Of a DNA stretch of 64,000 nt, positions 8,114 to 16,582 are shown in pieces. The notes under the pieces are model-generated. The model searched no databases and was not told where the DNA came from. It saw only the letters and a program-made list of their open reading frames with translations. The position numbers were made by a program, and so were the translations under genes. Origin of the DNA: JAAXKN01 sp036261625 (GTDB taxonomy: Bacteria; Bacteroidota; Ignavibacteria; Ignavibacteriales; SURF-24). Positions within the stretch are counted from its first letter, which is position 1. Each line of letters begins with the position of its first letter. The DNA is taken from the NCBI GenBank assembly GCA_036261625.1, contig DATAKL010000049.1, forward strand, positions 1-64,000, in the 5' to 3' direction.

Positions 8114-8935
8114 TTATCTTTTTTCAACGTTCTGAAGCGGGGCAGCCAGACTGATTGCCTTAAAGAACCTGAAGTGGTTTTCAATTGACTTATTCCAGTA
8201 CTGCCTGTTATGGGTGCCGGGCTGTGAAATGAAAGTTGCTTTAAGCTTTAAGCTGAGGCACTTTTCATAGAATCTTTTATTTACATTATAAGAAAAGTCT
8301 TCTGTTCCGCAGTCAAAAATAAATTCCTTATCTGTACCTTTAATATTATCCAGCAGGAAAATATCCGAGTTCTTCTTCCAGTTTTCGGGCTTTTCAGTAT
8401 ACTTGCCCAGAGCATTCAGCATGCTCCAGCGGTCAGGGAATTCTGTAATGTCCAGAATGCCGCTTGTACTGCCCGCACTTTTGAACAGGCCGGGGTGTTT
8501 AAGCATCATCATCATTGCCCCGTGGCCTCCCATGCTGAGTCCTGTAATAAAGACGTTTGACTTATCGACCCGGTAGGTGCTTTCCACTTTGGGCAGGAAC
8601 TCCTGAATAAAGAAAGTCTCAAAGTGACTTTTGGGATTTATGGGACTATCTACATACCAGGAATCATAAAACCCGTCGGGGCAGACAATTATAAACTGGT
8701 ACTCGTCTGCATATTTCTTAAGGCCGCCCGAGACATCATCCCACTGTCTGTAATTTCCGCTCCAGCCGTGGAGCATTATCAGGAGGGGATAGCTTTTAGC
8801 GGTGCTGTAGCCCTCAGGCAGAAAGACAAGCGAGGTGTCTGCATGAGGAATATTCTTTGATTCCAAGATCAGCATGTCCTGCGAAAAGACCTGCTTTAAT
8901 GAAATCAATAAAAGTATAAGGAGTATTTTCTTCAT
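8114..8935 (-). CDS. Secreted esterase, alpha/beta hydrolase (esterase D / PF00756-like)
   Basis: A 273-residue protein with an N-terminal signal peptide (residues 1-18, ending VFS-QD). It has an alpha/beta-hydrolase fold of the putative-esterase family: oxyanion region LLIMLHGWSGNYRQW (51-65), the nucleophile elbow GLSMGG with Ser134, a likely acid in FDCGTEDF, and a likely catalytic histidine in PGTHNRQYW near the end. Relatives include feruloyl and acetyl esterases, S-formylglutathione hydrolase and mycolyltransferases, so the substrate is open. It follows the debranching-like gene by 17 bases, which suggests carbohydrate-related work in the periplasm or outside the cell. Confidence 0.8.
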   Translation of the reverse strand: MKKILLILLLISLKQVFSQDMLILESKNIPHADTSLVFLPEGYSTAKSYPLLIMLHGWSGNYRQWDDVSGGLKKYADEYQFIIVCPDGFYDSWYVDSPINPKSHFETFFIQEFLPKVESTYRVDKSNVFITGLSMGGHGAMMMMLKHPGLFKSAGSTSGILDITEFPDRWSMLNALGKYTEKPENWKKNSDIFLLDNIKGTDKEFIFDCGTEDFSYNVNKRFYEKCLSLKLKATFISQPGTHNRQYWNKSIENHFRFFKAISLAAPLQNVEKR

Positions 8936-8952
8936 TTAAGAATTCCTGAAAT

Positions 8953-11925
8953 TTAATTTATGAAGAGATAGTCGAACACGTTACTTTCGGAGGGCGATTT
9001 CTTTCCGCCGCCTTCCCACTCTGAGGCCTTAAGTCCTACATTTCTGAATTCCCCGATGCCGGCTCCGCCGTGGTCATCCTGTGCCCCGGTAAGTATCGTA
9101 ATCTTTGAGGCTGGGCTTATTGTGCCCAGAAGGCTCTTCGGAACAGAAAACTGAATAGTCTTCTTTAATACGCTTCCAAGAGGATTTTTTATATCTTCCT
9201 GAAGAGGCAGATATGCAGCCAGAATTTTCCCCGAGGCTTCTTTAACTTCAAAGCCGCCACCAACGTTCACCTGTCTTGTAAAAGCCCTTTCAACGGGCAA
9301 CGTGAAGCCCGAATTGGCTCCTGCGTTCCGGCTCCCGTTTTTAATGTCTTCATTCTGTATCATAATGCTCGTAAAGGTAAGCTGATACCCGTATTCATTA
9401 TGCCAGCCGGGATTAGAAAGATTCTTAAAACGAAGAGTGAAGTAATAGTTCTCGCTGTCTTCCTTCAGGGTAAATCCTGTAATGTCCAGAATGCCCGGCC
9501 GGAAGTTAGGGTTTGTCGGGTAAGAATATTTTTCATCACCTCCGGCTGAGGCTTTATCAATTAGAACGCGGGCAGAAGGATTATCATGCTTAATTTCCTT
9601 GTTGCTTAAGAGGCTGTAGCCCGGACCCTTGAGCGCCTTAAGGTTTTTGTTGAGAAAGGGATGAGCAAACTTAATGTTATTATAAAGCTCTGCATTTGCA
9701 GGCGGCTCATTATAGATCTGTGAAGAAATGCTAATCCGTTTATTGTTCCGTACGGCCATAAGTTCGCTCAGGCTGTTTGAATGAGATGGGACTTCAAAGA
9801 TCATTTTATCTCCACGCTTAATGGAGGTTTTCATCTGGAAGTTAGCCTCAGCGCGGTTGAAAAGCCCGATTCCTAAGTCCAGGCTATCCTTAATCTTTTT
9901 TGCATCTACATAAATCCTGTAGTACTCATCATTAAATACATATTTTATTCTGAGTATATCACTACCAACCTTCTGACTAAACTCTACGTTTGTCACTTCA
10001 GAGGGGAGTGTGGGGAGGAGATATAGAGCCTTATTTACGGCATCGGGCTTAACGCCAAGATAGTCCTGGTAAAAGTTTCTTATATATTCGGCAAGGCTCC
10101 ATGCCTGACTGAATGTTCCGCTTAAGCGCGGGTCTTTTTCACCTTCTCTTGGAAGGGGGTCCATAAGTTCGGCCAGTGTGCCAACAGCGCCTCTGAGGAG
10201 TATCTCGTGTGTAAGTTCTTTTGTAAGGCTATATGCCATATCCTGCTTGCCGAAGCCGCAGAGGGTCTGAACGACAGGACCTGTGTTCCACTGCCACATT
10301 TCGCCGTTATGGTATGCGGCGTCTTTTACATAGTAAGGCGGATACTGGTGATAGGGATGAAAGTTCTCGTCTGTCTGCGCAAGAGACAGAACGCCGTAGG
10401 GATAGACAAGATTTCCAACGGCATTGGAGAGGATCTTAAGCCTTGTAAGTGCATCAGGGAAGAATGCCGGTTCATTTAATGTAAAGAACAGGTTGGGGCG
10501 CAGTGTGCTGTCGGGCTTTCCATCCTGCGTAAGCCTGTCGTAGACAATAGCTTTATTCTCATCGACAAAATACTTCCTGAAATTTGTGCTTAGCTTTTCA
10601 GAAAGTGCCATTGCAGACTTTGCCACCTCCATGTCTTTCATCAGCTGCGCCAAATCGGCTGTCGAAGTAAGCTGCTTGTACCAGAGCGCCTGTATATCAT
10701 TGGCGCGGTTTCCTCTTGGCGACCAGGGGCCTTCGGGGCCAACGGCATCCATCCATGTCTCGGCATCTTTATGTGTCAAAAATCCCTTGTCGTCAACGTG
10801 ATTTTTAACAGAAGCCAAAAACGCAAGTTTTACCGCAGGATAAATTTCCTTAAGGAACGTGGTGTCGCCAGAGGCGTAGAAATAGTTATAAGACTGAATT
10901 ACAAACCATGGAGTGCCGTCTGCGGTGTTATAAATTGTTTCCTTAAGAGTAATCCTGTTTGGTATTCTTCCGTAATTCGGGCTTGAAGGATTTTTATCCT
11001 GATACTTTGCAAACGACAGGAGGATGTCTCTTGCATCCCTGTAATTCCCGGTTACGAATGTTGCCCCGGGAAGAGAAATAAACGTATCGCGCCCCCAGTA
11101 GTTATTAAACCAGGGGAGTCCTGCAAATATGCCTTTTGTATCCTGCTCTGTAACAAGTGCGTCCAGTGAAATCTTGGCCCACATAAGGGCCTTGTCAAGC
11201 TCGCTGTTATTTGTTTTAACGTAGCTTGATGACAAGAGATTCTCAATTCTCTTTTCCTTTTTTATTATAAGGTCCTCACTTTTACCATTGAGTACCTGGA
11301 AGTCGGGGGCAGCATTTGAAACCAGGAGGAAGATCTTCACCTGTTTTTCTCCGGGAAACCTGATGGTAAGGGCTCCGTTTTCTTTTTTTGCACTCTCAAT
11401 GTTTTTGTCTGAAGAGATAAAAAGAAAACTCCCTGGAATAAACTGGCTTAAGTCGTGCTTTACAATGTTATTATCCAGAAGAAAATCGTCACCTCCTAAG
11501 ACTCCCTCGAGCCTGAAGGTAATGCCTTCCTGTCCGCCTTTGGAATCAAGTTCTATTAAAACCAGGTCCAGGCTGTCGGCGAAGAAAAATCTTTCCTTTG
11601 AGCCGTCCTTGTATTCTCTAGTAAGCATATGGGGATAGACCGTGGCAGTTGAAGCCGTACGGTTTAAGAGCCGGCCATCAATGAGAAATCCGTAGTCATT
11701 AAATACCCTTTGTTCCTTTAAGGTCCATCCCTGCCAGCCGTCCTTAAAGTAGGCATTGGTTTCGCCATAGTACTGCCCGAACTTTTTATTTGTATAGGAA
11801 AAAGCTCTTGTAGTATCTTTCACCTGGATTGCAAGCGTATCCATCAGTGAGACTTCTTTCTTACCAGAGCATCCTGCCAGTGAAATAAGTATAACCGGCA
11901 GCATTAATAGCAGCTTTTTTATCAC
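8953..11925 (-). CDS. Lipoprotein with glycogen-debranching (GDE_C) domain
   Basis: A 990-residue lipoprotein: the signal peptide ends in the lipobox LAGC with Cys19. The N-terminal 240 residues are beta-rich. The central part, roughly 250-660, resembles the amylo-alpha-1,6-glucosidase (GDE_C) (alpha/alpha)6 barrel, with GLPWFNNYWGRDTFISLPG near residue 267 and HNGEMWQWNTGP near residue 540. The last 180 residues (ILDITGFTLKEDSENYYFTLRF...) look like the C-terminal binding module of glucodextranases. A role in cutting alpha-1,6 linkages of external alpha-glucans is inferred. Being an exported lipoprotein is unusual for this fold, as cytoplasmic debranching enzymes lack a signal. It is followed in the operon by the esterase. 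Confidence 0.78.
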   Translation of the reverse strand: MIKKLLLMLPVILISLAGCSGKKEVSLMDTLAIQVKDTTRAFSYTNKKFGQYYGETNAYFKDGWQGWTLKEQRVFNDYGFLIDGRLLNRTASTATVYPHMLTREYKDGSKERFFFADSLDLVLIELDSKGGQEGITFRLEGVLGGDDFLLDNNIVKHDLSQFIPGSFLFISSDKNIESAKKENGALTIRFPGEKQVKIFLLVSNAAPDFQVLNGKSEDLIIKKEKRIENLLSSSYVKTNNSELDKALMWAKISLDALVTEQDTKGIFAGLPWFNNYWGRDTFISLPGATFVTGNYRDARDILLSFAKYQDKNPSSPNYGRIPNRITLKETIYNTADGTPWFVIQSYNYFYASGDTTFLKEIYPAVKLAFLASVKNHVDDKGFLTHKDAETWMDAVGPEGPWSPRGNRANDIQALWYKQLTSTADLAQLMKDMEVAKSAMALSEKLSTNFRKYFVDENKAIVYDRLTQDGKPDSTLRPNLFFTLNEPAFFPDALTRLKILSNAVGNLVYPYGVLSLAQTDENFHPYHQYPPYYVKDAAYHNGEMWQWNTGPVVQTLCGFGKQDMAYSLTKELTHEILLRGAVGTLAELMDPLPREGEKDPRLSGTFSQAWSLAEYIRNFYQDYLGVKPDAVNKALYLLPTLPSEVTNVEFSQKVGSDILRIKYVFNDEYYRIYVDAKKIKDSLDLGIGLFNRAEANFQMKTSIKRGDKMIFEVPSHSNSLSELMAVRNNKRISISSQIYNEPPANAELYNNIKFAHPFLNKNLKALKGPGYSLLSNKEIKHDNPSARVLIDKASAGGDEKYSYPTNPNFRPGILDITGFTLKEDSENYYFTLRFKNLSNPGWHNEYGYQLTFTSIMIQNEDIKNGSRNAGANSGFTLPVERAFTRQVNVGGGFEVKEASGKILAAYLPLQEDIKNPLGSVLKKTIQFSVPKSLLGTISPASKITILTGAQDDHGGAGIGEFRNVGLKASEWEGGGKKSPSESNVFDYLFIN

Positions 11926-11992
11926 TTGCCCCTCAAATTTTTTTCAATATATCCGCTTAAAAATAGTTAAATAGCTTTCTTAAAGCAAAGCC

Positions 11993-12775
11993 TTAAAAAA
12001 ATGTGCTATAGATCAGTTTAAGAGTTGTTAGAATAACCATTGTAATAAAAATCGGGCGGATGAATTTTGTTCCGCGTTTAACTACAAGTCCGGCTCCTAT
12101 CCTTGAGCCAAGAATCTGCCCGGCTGCCATGGCAATTCCTGCAGTAAACATTACAAACCCGCCAGCAATAAAGACTAAGAAAGAGACTATATTGCTTGTA
12201 AAGTTCATGACTTTAGTATAGCCTGTAGCCTTGGTCAGGTTAAAGCCGAGCATGACGACAAAAGAGATAGCCCAGAAGGATCCCACGCCGGGACCGAAAA
12301 ACCCGTCGTAGAATCCGAGTATAAGTCCGAAAGTAAAAAAGAAAGCCATGTGTTTCATTCTCGGATGCTTATCCATCTCTCCCAGATTCGGGCTTATGAA
12401 GGTATAAATAACTATTGCAATTAAGAGACAGGGAATAATGTACTGCAGTATAGTGCTGCTTACCTGCTGCACGCTCCAGGAGCCAAGGGCAGCGCCCAGA
12501 AGTGTAAAAACAATGCCGGGAAGGGCGCTCTTAAGCGAGACCCCGCCTTTTCTGACGTAATAGTACGAAGAGGTAAAGCTTCCGAAACTGGACTGGAACT
12601 TATTTGTCCCAAGCGCCATATGAGGCGGAAAGCCCACACTCAGGAGCACGGGGAGAGTTATAAGTCCTCCTCCGCCGGCAATTGAGTCAACAAGGCCTGC
12701 TATAGTGCCAGTCAAAAACAGTAACGGATATATCCAGATTGAATGCATTTTTCTTAAATCCCAGTAATTCATCAA
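11993..12775 (-). CDS. TauE/SafE family permease
   Basis: A 260-residue polytopic membrane protein with about eight hydrophobic segments. The family hallmark GTIAGLVDSIAGGGGLITLPVL is at residues 22-43, and the second conserved stretch GFYDGFFGPGVGSFW is near residue 155. Members export or import sulfite, sulfoacetate and other small anions, or have unknown substrates; nothing nearby fixes the substrate. It starts with two consecutive Met codons. It lies upstream of the debranching gene on the same strand with a 67-base gap and is divergent from nadE. Confidence 0.85.
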   Translation of the reverse strand: MMNYWDLRKMHSIWIYPLLFLTGTIAGLVDSIAGGGGLITLPVLLSVGFPPHMALGTNKFQSSFGSFTSSYYYVRKGGVSLKSALPGIVFTLLGAALGSWSVQQVSSTILQYIIPCLLIAIVIYTFISPNLGEMDKHPRMKHMAFFFTFGLILGFYDGFFGPGVGSFWAISFVVMLGFNLTKATGYTKVMNFTSNIVSFLVFIAGGFVMFTAGIAMAAGQILGSRIGAGLVVKRGTKFIRPIFITMVILTTLKLIYSTFF

Positions 12776-12939
12776 GAAGCTCTTAATTCAGGGCCAAATA
12801 TAATGAAAGATGGACACTTATACAGCATCCTGCACAAAAGGAACTGATTGATTGTTGGAACTTAATGTGACTATGGTCAGGTCAAGTGTTGTTAAAACCT
12901 CATATCTTTTATATTTTTGTTAAAAAAAAGCAGGAAATT

Positions 12940-14577
12940 ATGAAAATTGCGCTTTGCCAGATAAATTCCATAATTGGTGACATAGATGGGAACAGGGATA
13001 AAATTCTCCATGGCTACGAGCAGGGAATTAGGGATAATGTGGATCTTGTGATCTGCCCGGAACTCTCGCTCTGCGGCTATCCTCCCCTCGATTTTGTTGA
13101 AAAAGAAGAATTCAGAAAAAAAGTAGAAGAAACGGCCCGCTTTATTGCCTCACAGACTGCTGAGGTTGGGCTTCTTTTCGGTTCTATAACCGAGGAGGTG
13201 GAAGACGTTGGAACGGGGGTCTATAATTCGGCTATTCTCTGCTACAACGGAAAAATTCAGGCTGTGCAGAGTAAAAGCCTTATTCCGAACTACGACGTCT
13301 TTGATGAGGCACGGTATTTTGAACCGGCCAAAGAGTGTAAGATTCATGAATTTAAGGGAGAAAGGCTTGCCCTTTCGATCTGCGAGGATATATGGAACGA
13401 CCAGGATTTCTGGAAAAAAAGACGTTATCCCACTGATCCGGTTGACAGAATGGTCCATATGGGGGCAACTGTCCTGCTTAACATTTCTGCTTCCCCGTAC
13501 GCATATGGCAAAAGGGAACAAAGGCGCAAGATGCTTTCCACGGTTTCCAAGGGAGACGTTATACCTCTTGCTTACGTATGCTGCGCCGGGGCACAGACAG
13601 ATCTAATCTTTGACGGCGCCAGTATGTGCTTTAATTCAAATGGGGAACTAGTAAAGCTTGGCAAGGCATTCCAGGAAGATTACTTTATTTTTGATACAAA
13701 AGAAAATTACAGCACCATTGAAAAAGCTGAGGGTTCTTACGAAGAAGAAGTTCTTAATGCCCTGATTTTCGGCGTAAGGGAATACTGCCGGAAAACAGGA
13801 TTTAAGAAGCTCCTTGTAGGTTTAAGCGGCGGAATTGATTCGGCACTCGTGACCTATATTGCAGTCAGGGCTATGGGACATGAAAACGTTCATGTTGTTA
13901 TGATGCCCTCTGAGTACTCAAGCCACGGAAGCCTGAAAGATTCTGAGAAACTTATTTCCACTCTTGGCATCTCATCGGATGTATTGTCGATCCAGCCGGT
14001 CTTTGAGAAGGTAAAAGAAGTTCTTGAGCCGCACTTTAAGGGACTTCCGGAGGATGTGACTGAAGAAAATATTCAGCCCAGGATAAGGGGGATGTACCTT
14101 ATGGCAATGTCCAATAAGTTCGGCTATCTGCTTTTAACTACGGGAAATAAGTCTGAGGTTGCCGTAGGCTATGCCACGCTCTACGGCGATATGTGCGGAG
14201 CCCTGGGCGTTATTGCCGATGTGTATAAAACCGATGTATACCGCCTGGCAAATTACATCAACCGTGAGGGAGAAATAATCCCTTCTGAGATTATAGAGAA
14301 AGCGCCCTCGGCTGAACTGAGGCATAATCAGACCGACCAGGATTCACTTCCTCCTTATGACATTCTGGACAAAATACTGAAAATGTACTTAGAAGAGAAC
14401 AAGGAGCTCAATCAGATTGTAAAAGAGATTGGACAGACTGATGTAGTCAGAAAAGTCCTGAATCTGGTGGATTTTAACGAATTTAAGAGAAAACAGGCTG
14501 CCCCGGCTCTAAGAGTTTCTACAAAAGCTTTTGGTTACGGCAGAAGATTTCCAATAGTCCAAAAATGGAGAAGATAA
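12940..14577 (+). CDS. nadE: Glutamine-dependent NAD+ synthetase
   Basis: Makes NAD+ from nicotinate adenine dinucleotide using glutamine-derived ammonia and ATP. The 545-residue protein has an N-terminal nitrilase-fold glutaminase domain (CPELSLCGYPP with Glu41, the lysine region SKSLIPNYDVFDEARYF, and the nucleophile Cys in LSICEDIW). The C-terminal NAD synthetase domain has the ATP pyrophosphatase loop LSGGIDSALV and TTGNKSEVAVGYATLYGD. I chose the ATG at 12940, with AGGAAA six bases upstream. A GTG at 12886 would add 18 residues before the conserved beta strand and is unlikely. The stop overlaps the dsbD start. Confidence 0.95.
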   Translation: MKIALCQINSIIGDIDGNRDKILHGYEQGIRDNVDLVICPELSLCGYPPLDFVEKEEFRKKVEETARFIASQTAEVGLLFGSITEEVEDVGTGVYNSAILCYNGKIQAVQSKSLIPNYDVFDEARYFEPAKECKIHEFKGERLALSICEDIWNDQDFWKKRRYPTDPVDRMVHMGATVLLNISASPYAYGKREQRRKMLSTVSKGDVIPLAYVCCAGAQTDLIFDGASMCFNSNGELVKLGKAFQEDYFIFDTKENYSTIEKAEGSYEEEVLNALIFGVREYCRKTGFKKLLVGLSGGIDSALVTYIAVRAMGHENVHVVMMPSEYSSHGSLKDSEKLISTLGISSDVLSIQPVFEKVKEVLEPHFKGLPEDVTEENIQPRIRGMYLMAMSNKFGYLLLTTGNKSEVAVGYATLYGDMCGALGVIADVYKTDVYRLANYINREGEIIPSEIIEKAPSAELRHNQTDQDSLPPYDILDKILKMYLEENKELNQIVKEIGQTDVVRKVLNLVDFNEFKRKQAAPALRVSTKAFGYGRRFPIVQKWRR

Positions 14578-16436
14578 TGACACTGAAGAATTTAACCGGA
14601 AAAATGTCACTCATCAGGCTTTTAACCATAGCCTTGTTACTTTTTTCTTTCCTGCCTGTCTATGCGCAGATGGCAGGAGGGGAGGAAAGCCACATTAAAC
14701 TTACTGCCAAACTTTCAGAGGATAAGGTCCCCTCAGGCGGTAAGATAAAGCTTACGGCCAGGGTTTCAATTGAAAGTTCATGGCACATCAACTCAAATAA
14801 GCCGAATGAAGATTATCTTATTCCAACAACTTTAGGGCTCGATAAGTCCAAGAATCCGGCCAAAGTTCAGCTTACGGGCTTACGCTACCCGGCGGCCAAA
14901 AATATTAAATTTGAATTTTCCGAAACCCCGGTATCTGTCTATGAAGGGGAAGCCGTTATAACCGGAGAAGTCCAGGTTCCGGCAGGCACAAAACCCGGGA
15001 AGTACCCTTTGAAAGTGGTCCTTAGCTATCAATCGTGCAATAACAATACGTGTCTTCCTCCCTCGGAGGCTTCAAGTGAACTGACCCTGAATGTTACAGA
15101 AGGGGCTTTAGCCGAGGCAAAGACACCGGCAGATACGGCAAAGGCAGTTTCCAATACTGTTGTGGTCAATACGCCGCCAAAATCGGATAATGAGACCAAG
15201 GCTTCACTTCAGCAGACAGCTTCATCTGAGGCGGGGGGCAGTTCACTCTCAGACAAACTGGCCTCCAGCGGTCTCTTCTTTAGCCTTTTAATTGTCTTCT
15301 TAGGCGGTCTGGCGCTAAATCTTACACCGTGTGTTTATCCTTTGGTCCCGATTACAATAGGCTATTTTGGGGGCCAGAGTGAAGGAAGTACAGGCAAACT
15401 TTTCTCGCTCGGCATTCTGTATGTGCTCGGCATGGCATTAACCTATTCTGTAATCGGTGTAGTTACGGCCTTAAGCGGCGCGGTCTTTGGAACAGCCATG
15501 CAGAATCCTGTTGTGGTTATTGCCGTAGCGATGGTGCTTTTTGCGCTTTCCTTAAGCATGTTCGGCGTCTATGAGTTTAAGCTTCCAGATGCCCTGGTTG
15601 CAAAGGCCGGGGGAGCTAAGGGGGGATATTTTGGCGCATTCTTCATGGGCCTTACAATGGGTATTGTTGCCGCCCCGTGCATCGGTCCTTTTGTACTTGG
15701 GCTTGTTACATTTGTTGGTGCAAAAGGAGATCCATATTACGGCTTTATGATGTTCTTCTTCCTGGCGCTGGGTTTGGGATTTCCGTATCTGCTGCTGGCG
15801 CTCTTCTCGGGCAAGATTAAAAGCCTCCCGAGGGCAGGCATGTGGATGGAAGCCGTTAAGCACATTTTCGGCTTTATTCTCCTTGGAATGGCGCTCTACT
15901 TCCTGGAGCCGATACTTCCGAAATCTTTTGGTAAATATGTCCTTCCTGTATATATGATTTTGGCTGCTATGTATCTTCTTATTATGGACAAGGCAGCTTC
16001 AAACGTAAAAGGGATGAAAATTTTTAAGATGGCTTTTTCTGTCTTGATTATTGCCGCCGCAGTTTATATGTTGCTGCCTGAAAAGAAAAGTACACCTGAA
16101 TGGAAGTACTATTCTGAGGAAGCCTACACGACATCCCTTAAAAGCGGCAAACCGATGATTATCGACTTCTTTGCAGACTGGTGCATACCGTGCAAGGAGC
16201 TTGACGGAATGACTTTCTCCAACGCCAGGGTAATTGATGAATCCAGAAGGTTTCACACATACAAAGTGGATATGACAAAGTCGCTTTCTGAGGAAACTGA
16301 ACATGTGCGTAACAAGTTTAAGATCGTTGGTATGCCCACCGTTCTTATCATCAACTCCAAAGGGGAGGAAGTAAGAAGGCTTACGGGATTTGTCAATGCC
16401 GAGGAGTTTTACAAAATAATCAGTAATGTCGATTAA
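14577..16436 (+). CDS. dsbD: Thiol:disulfide interchange protein DsbD
   Basis: Carries electrons from cytoplasmic thioredoxin across the inner membrane to periplasmic thiol partners. Order in the 619 residues from this start: signal peptide; DsbD-alpha-like periplasmic domain with the CNNNTC cysteine pair (Cys154 and Cys159); an eight-helix CcdA-type membrane domain with cysteines in NLTPCVYPLVP and VAAPCIGPFVLG; and a periplasmic thioredoxin domain with WCIPCK. All three redox pairs are present, so it should be functional. The ATG at 14577 overlaps the nadE stop (TAATG). An in-frame ATG at 14565 would add four residues. Confidence 0.92.
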   Translation: MTLKNLTGKMSLIRLLTIALLLFSFLPVYAQMAGGEESHIKLTAKLSEDKVPSGGKIKLTARVSIESSWHINSNKPNEDYLIPTTLGLDKSKNPAKVQLTGLRYPAAKNIKFEFSETPVSVYEGEAVITGEVQVPAGTKPGKYPLKVVLSYQSCNNNTCLPPSEASSELTLNVTEGALAEAKTPADTAKAVSNTVVVNTPPKSDNETKASLQQTASSEAGGSSLSDKLASSGLFFSLLIVFLGGLALNLTPCVYPLVPITIGYFGGQSEGSTGKLFSLGILYVLGMALTYSVIGVVTALSGAVFGTAMQNPVVVIAVAMVLFALSLSMFGVYEFKLPDALVAKAGGAKGGYFGAFFMGLTMGIVAAPCIGPFVLGLVTFVGAKGDPYYGFMMFFFLALGLGFPYLLLALFSGKIKSLPRAGMWMEAVKHIFGFILLGMALYFLEPILPKSFGKYVLPVYMILAAMYLLIMDKAASNVKGMKIFKMAFSVLIIAAAVYMLLPEKKSTPEWKYYSEEAYTTSLKSGKPMIIDFFADWCIPCKELDGMTFSNARVIDESRRFHTYKVDMTKSLSEETEHVRNKFKIVGMPTVLIINSKGEEVRRLTGFVNAEEFYKIISNVD

Positions 16437-16441
16437 AACAG

Positions 16442-16481
16442 CCCTAAAACGAAACTTTTTAGGGGTCCAAAGACGTTTGGA
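16442..16481 (+). promoter_or_regulatory. Tandem hairpins in the korA leader
   Basis: Two adjacent perfect inverted repeats: CCCTAAAA (16442-16449) with TTTTAGGG (16457-16464), then TCCAAA (16466-16471) with TTTGGA (16476-16481) around a GACG loop. No T-run follows, so they do not look like a simple terminator of dsbD. They lie about 100 bases upstream of korA and may be an RNA leader structure or an operator; the function is unknown. Confidence 0.35.
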
Positions 16482-16582
16482 ACATTAAAAGAGATATTTT
16501 GTAGAAATATTGAAGATAAATTGATAAAAGAAAAAAGACTTCGTATTTTAGAACACAATTTTAACAAAAATAAGTGAGCAAA

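Noticed and set aside
12776..12939. Riboswitch or NAD-responsive leader upstream of nadE
   Set aside because: I could not recognise any known conserved motif or a convincing stem structure.
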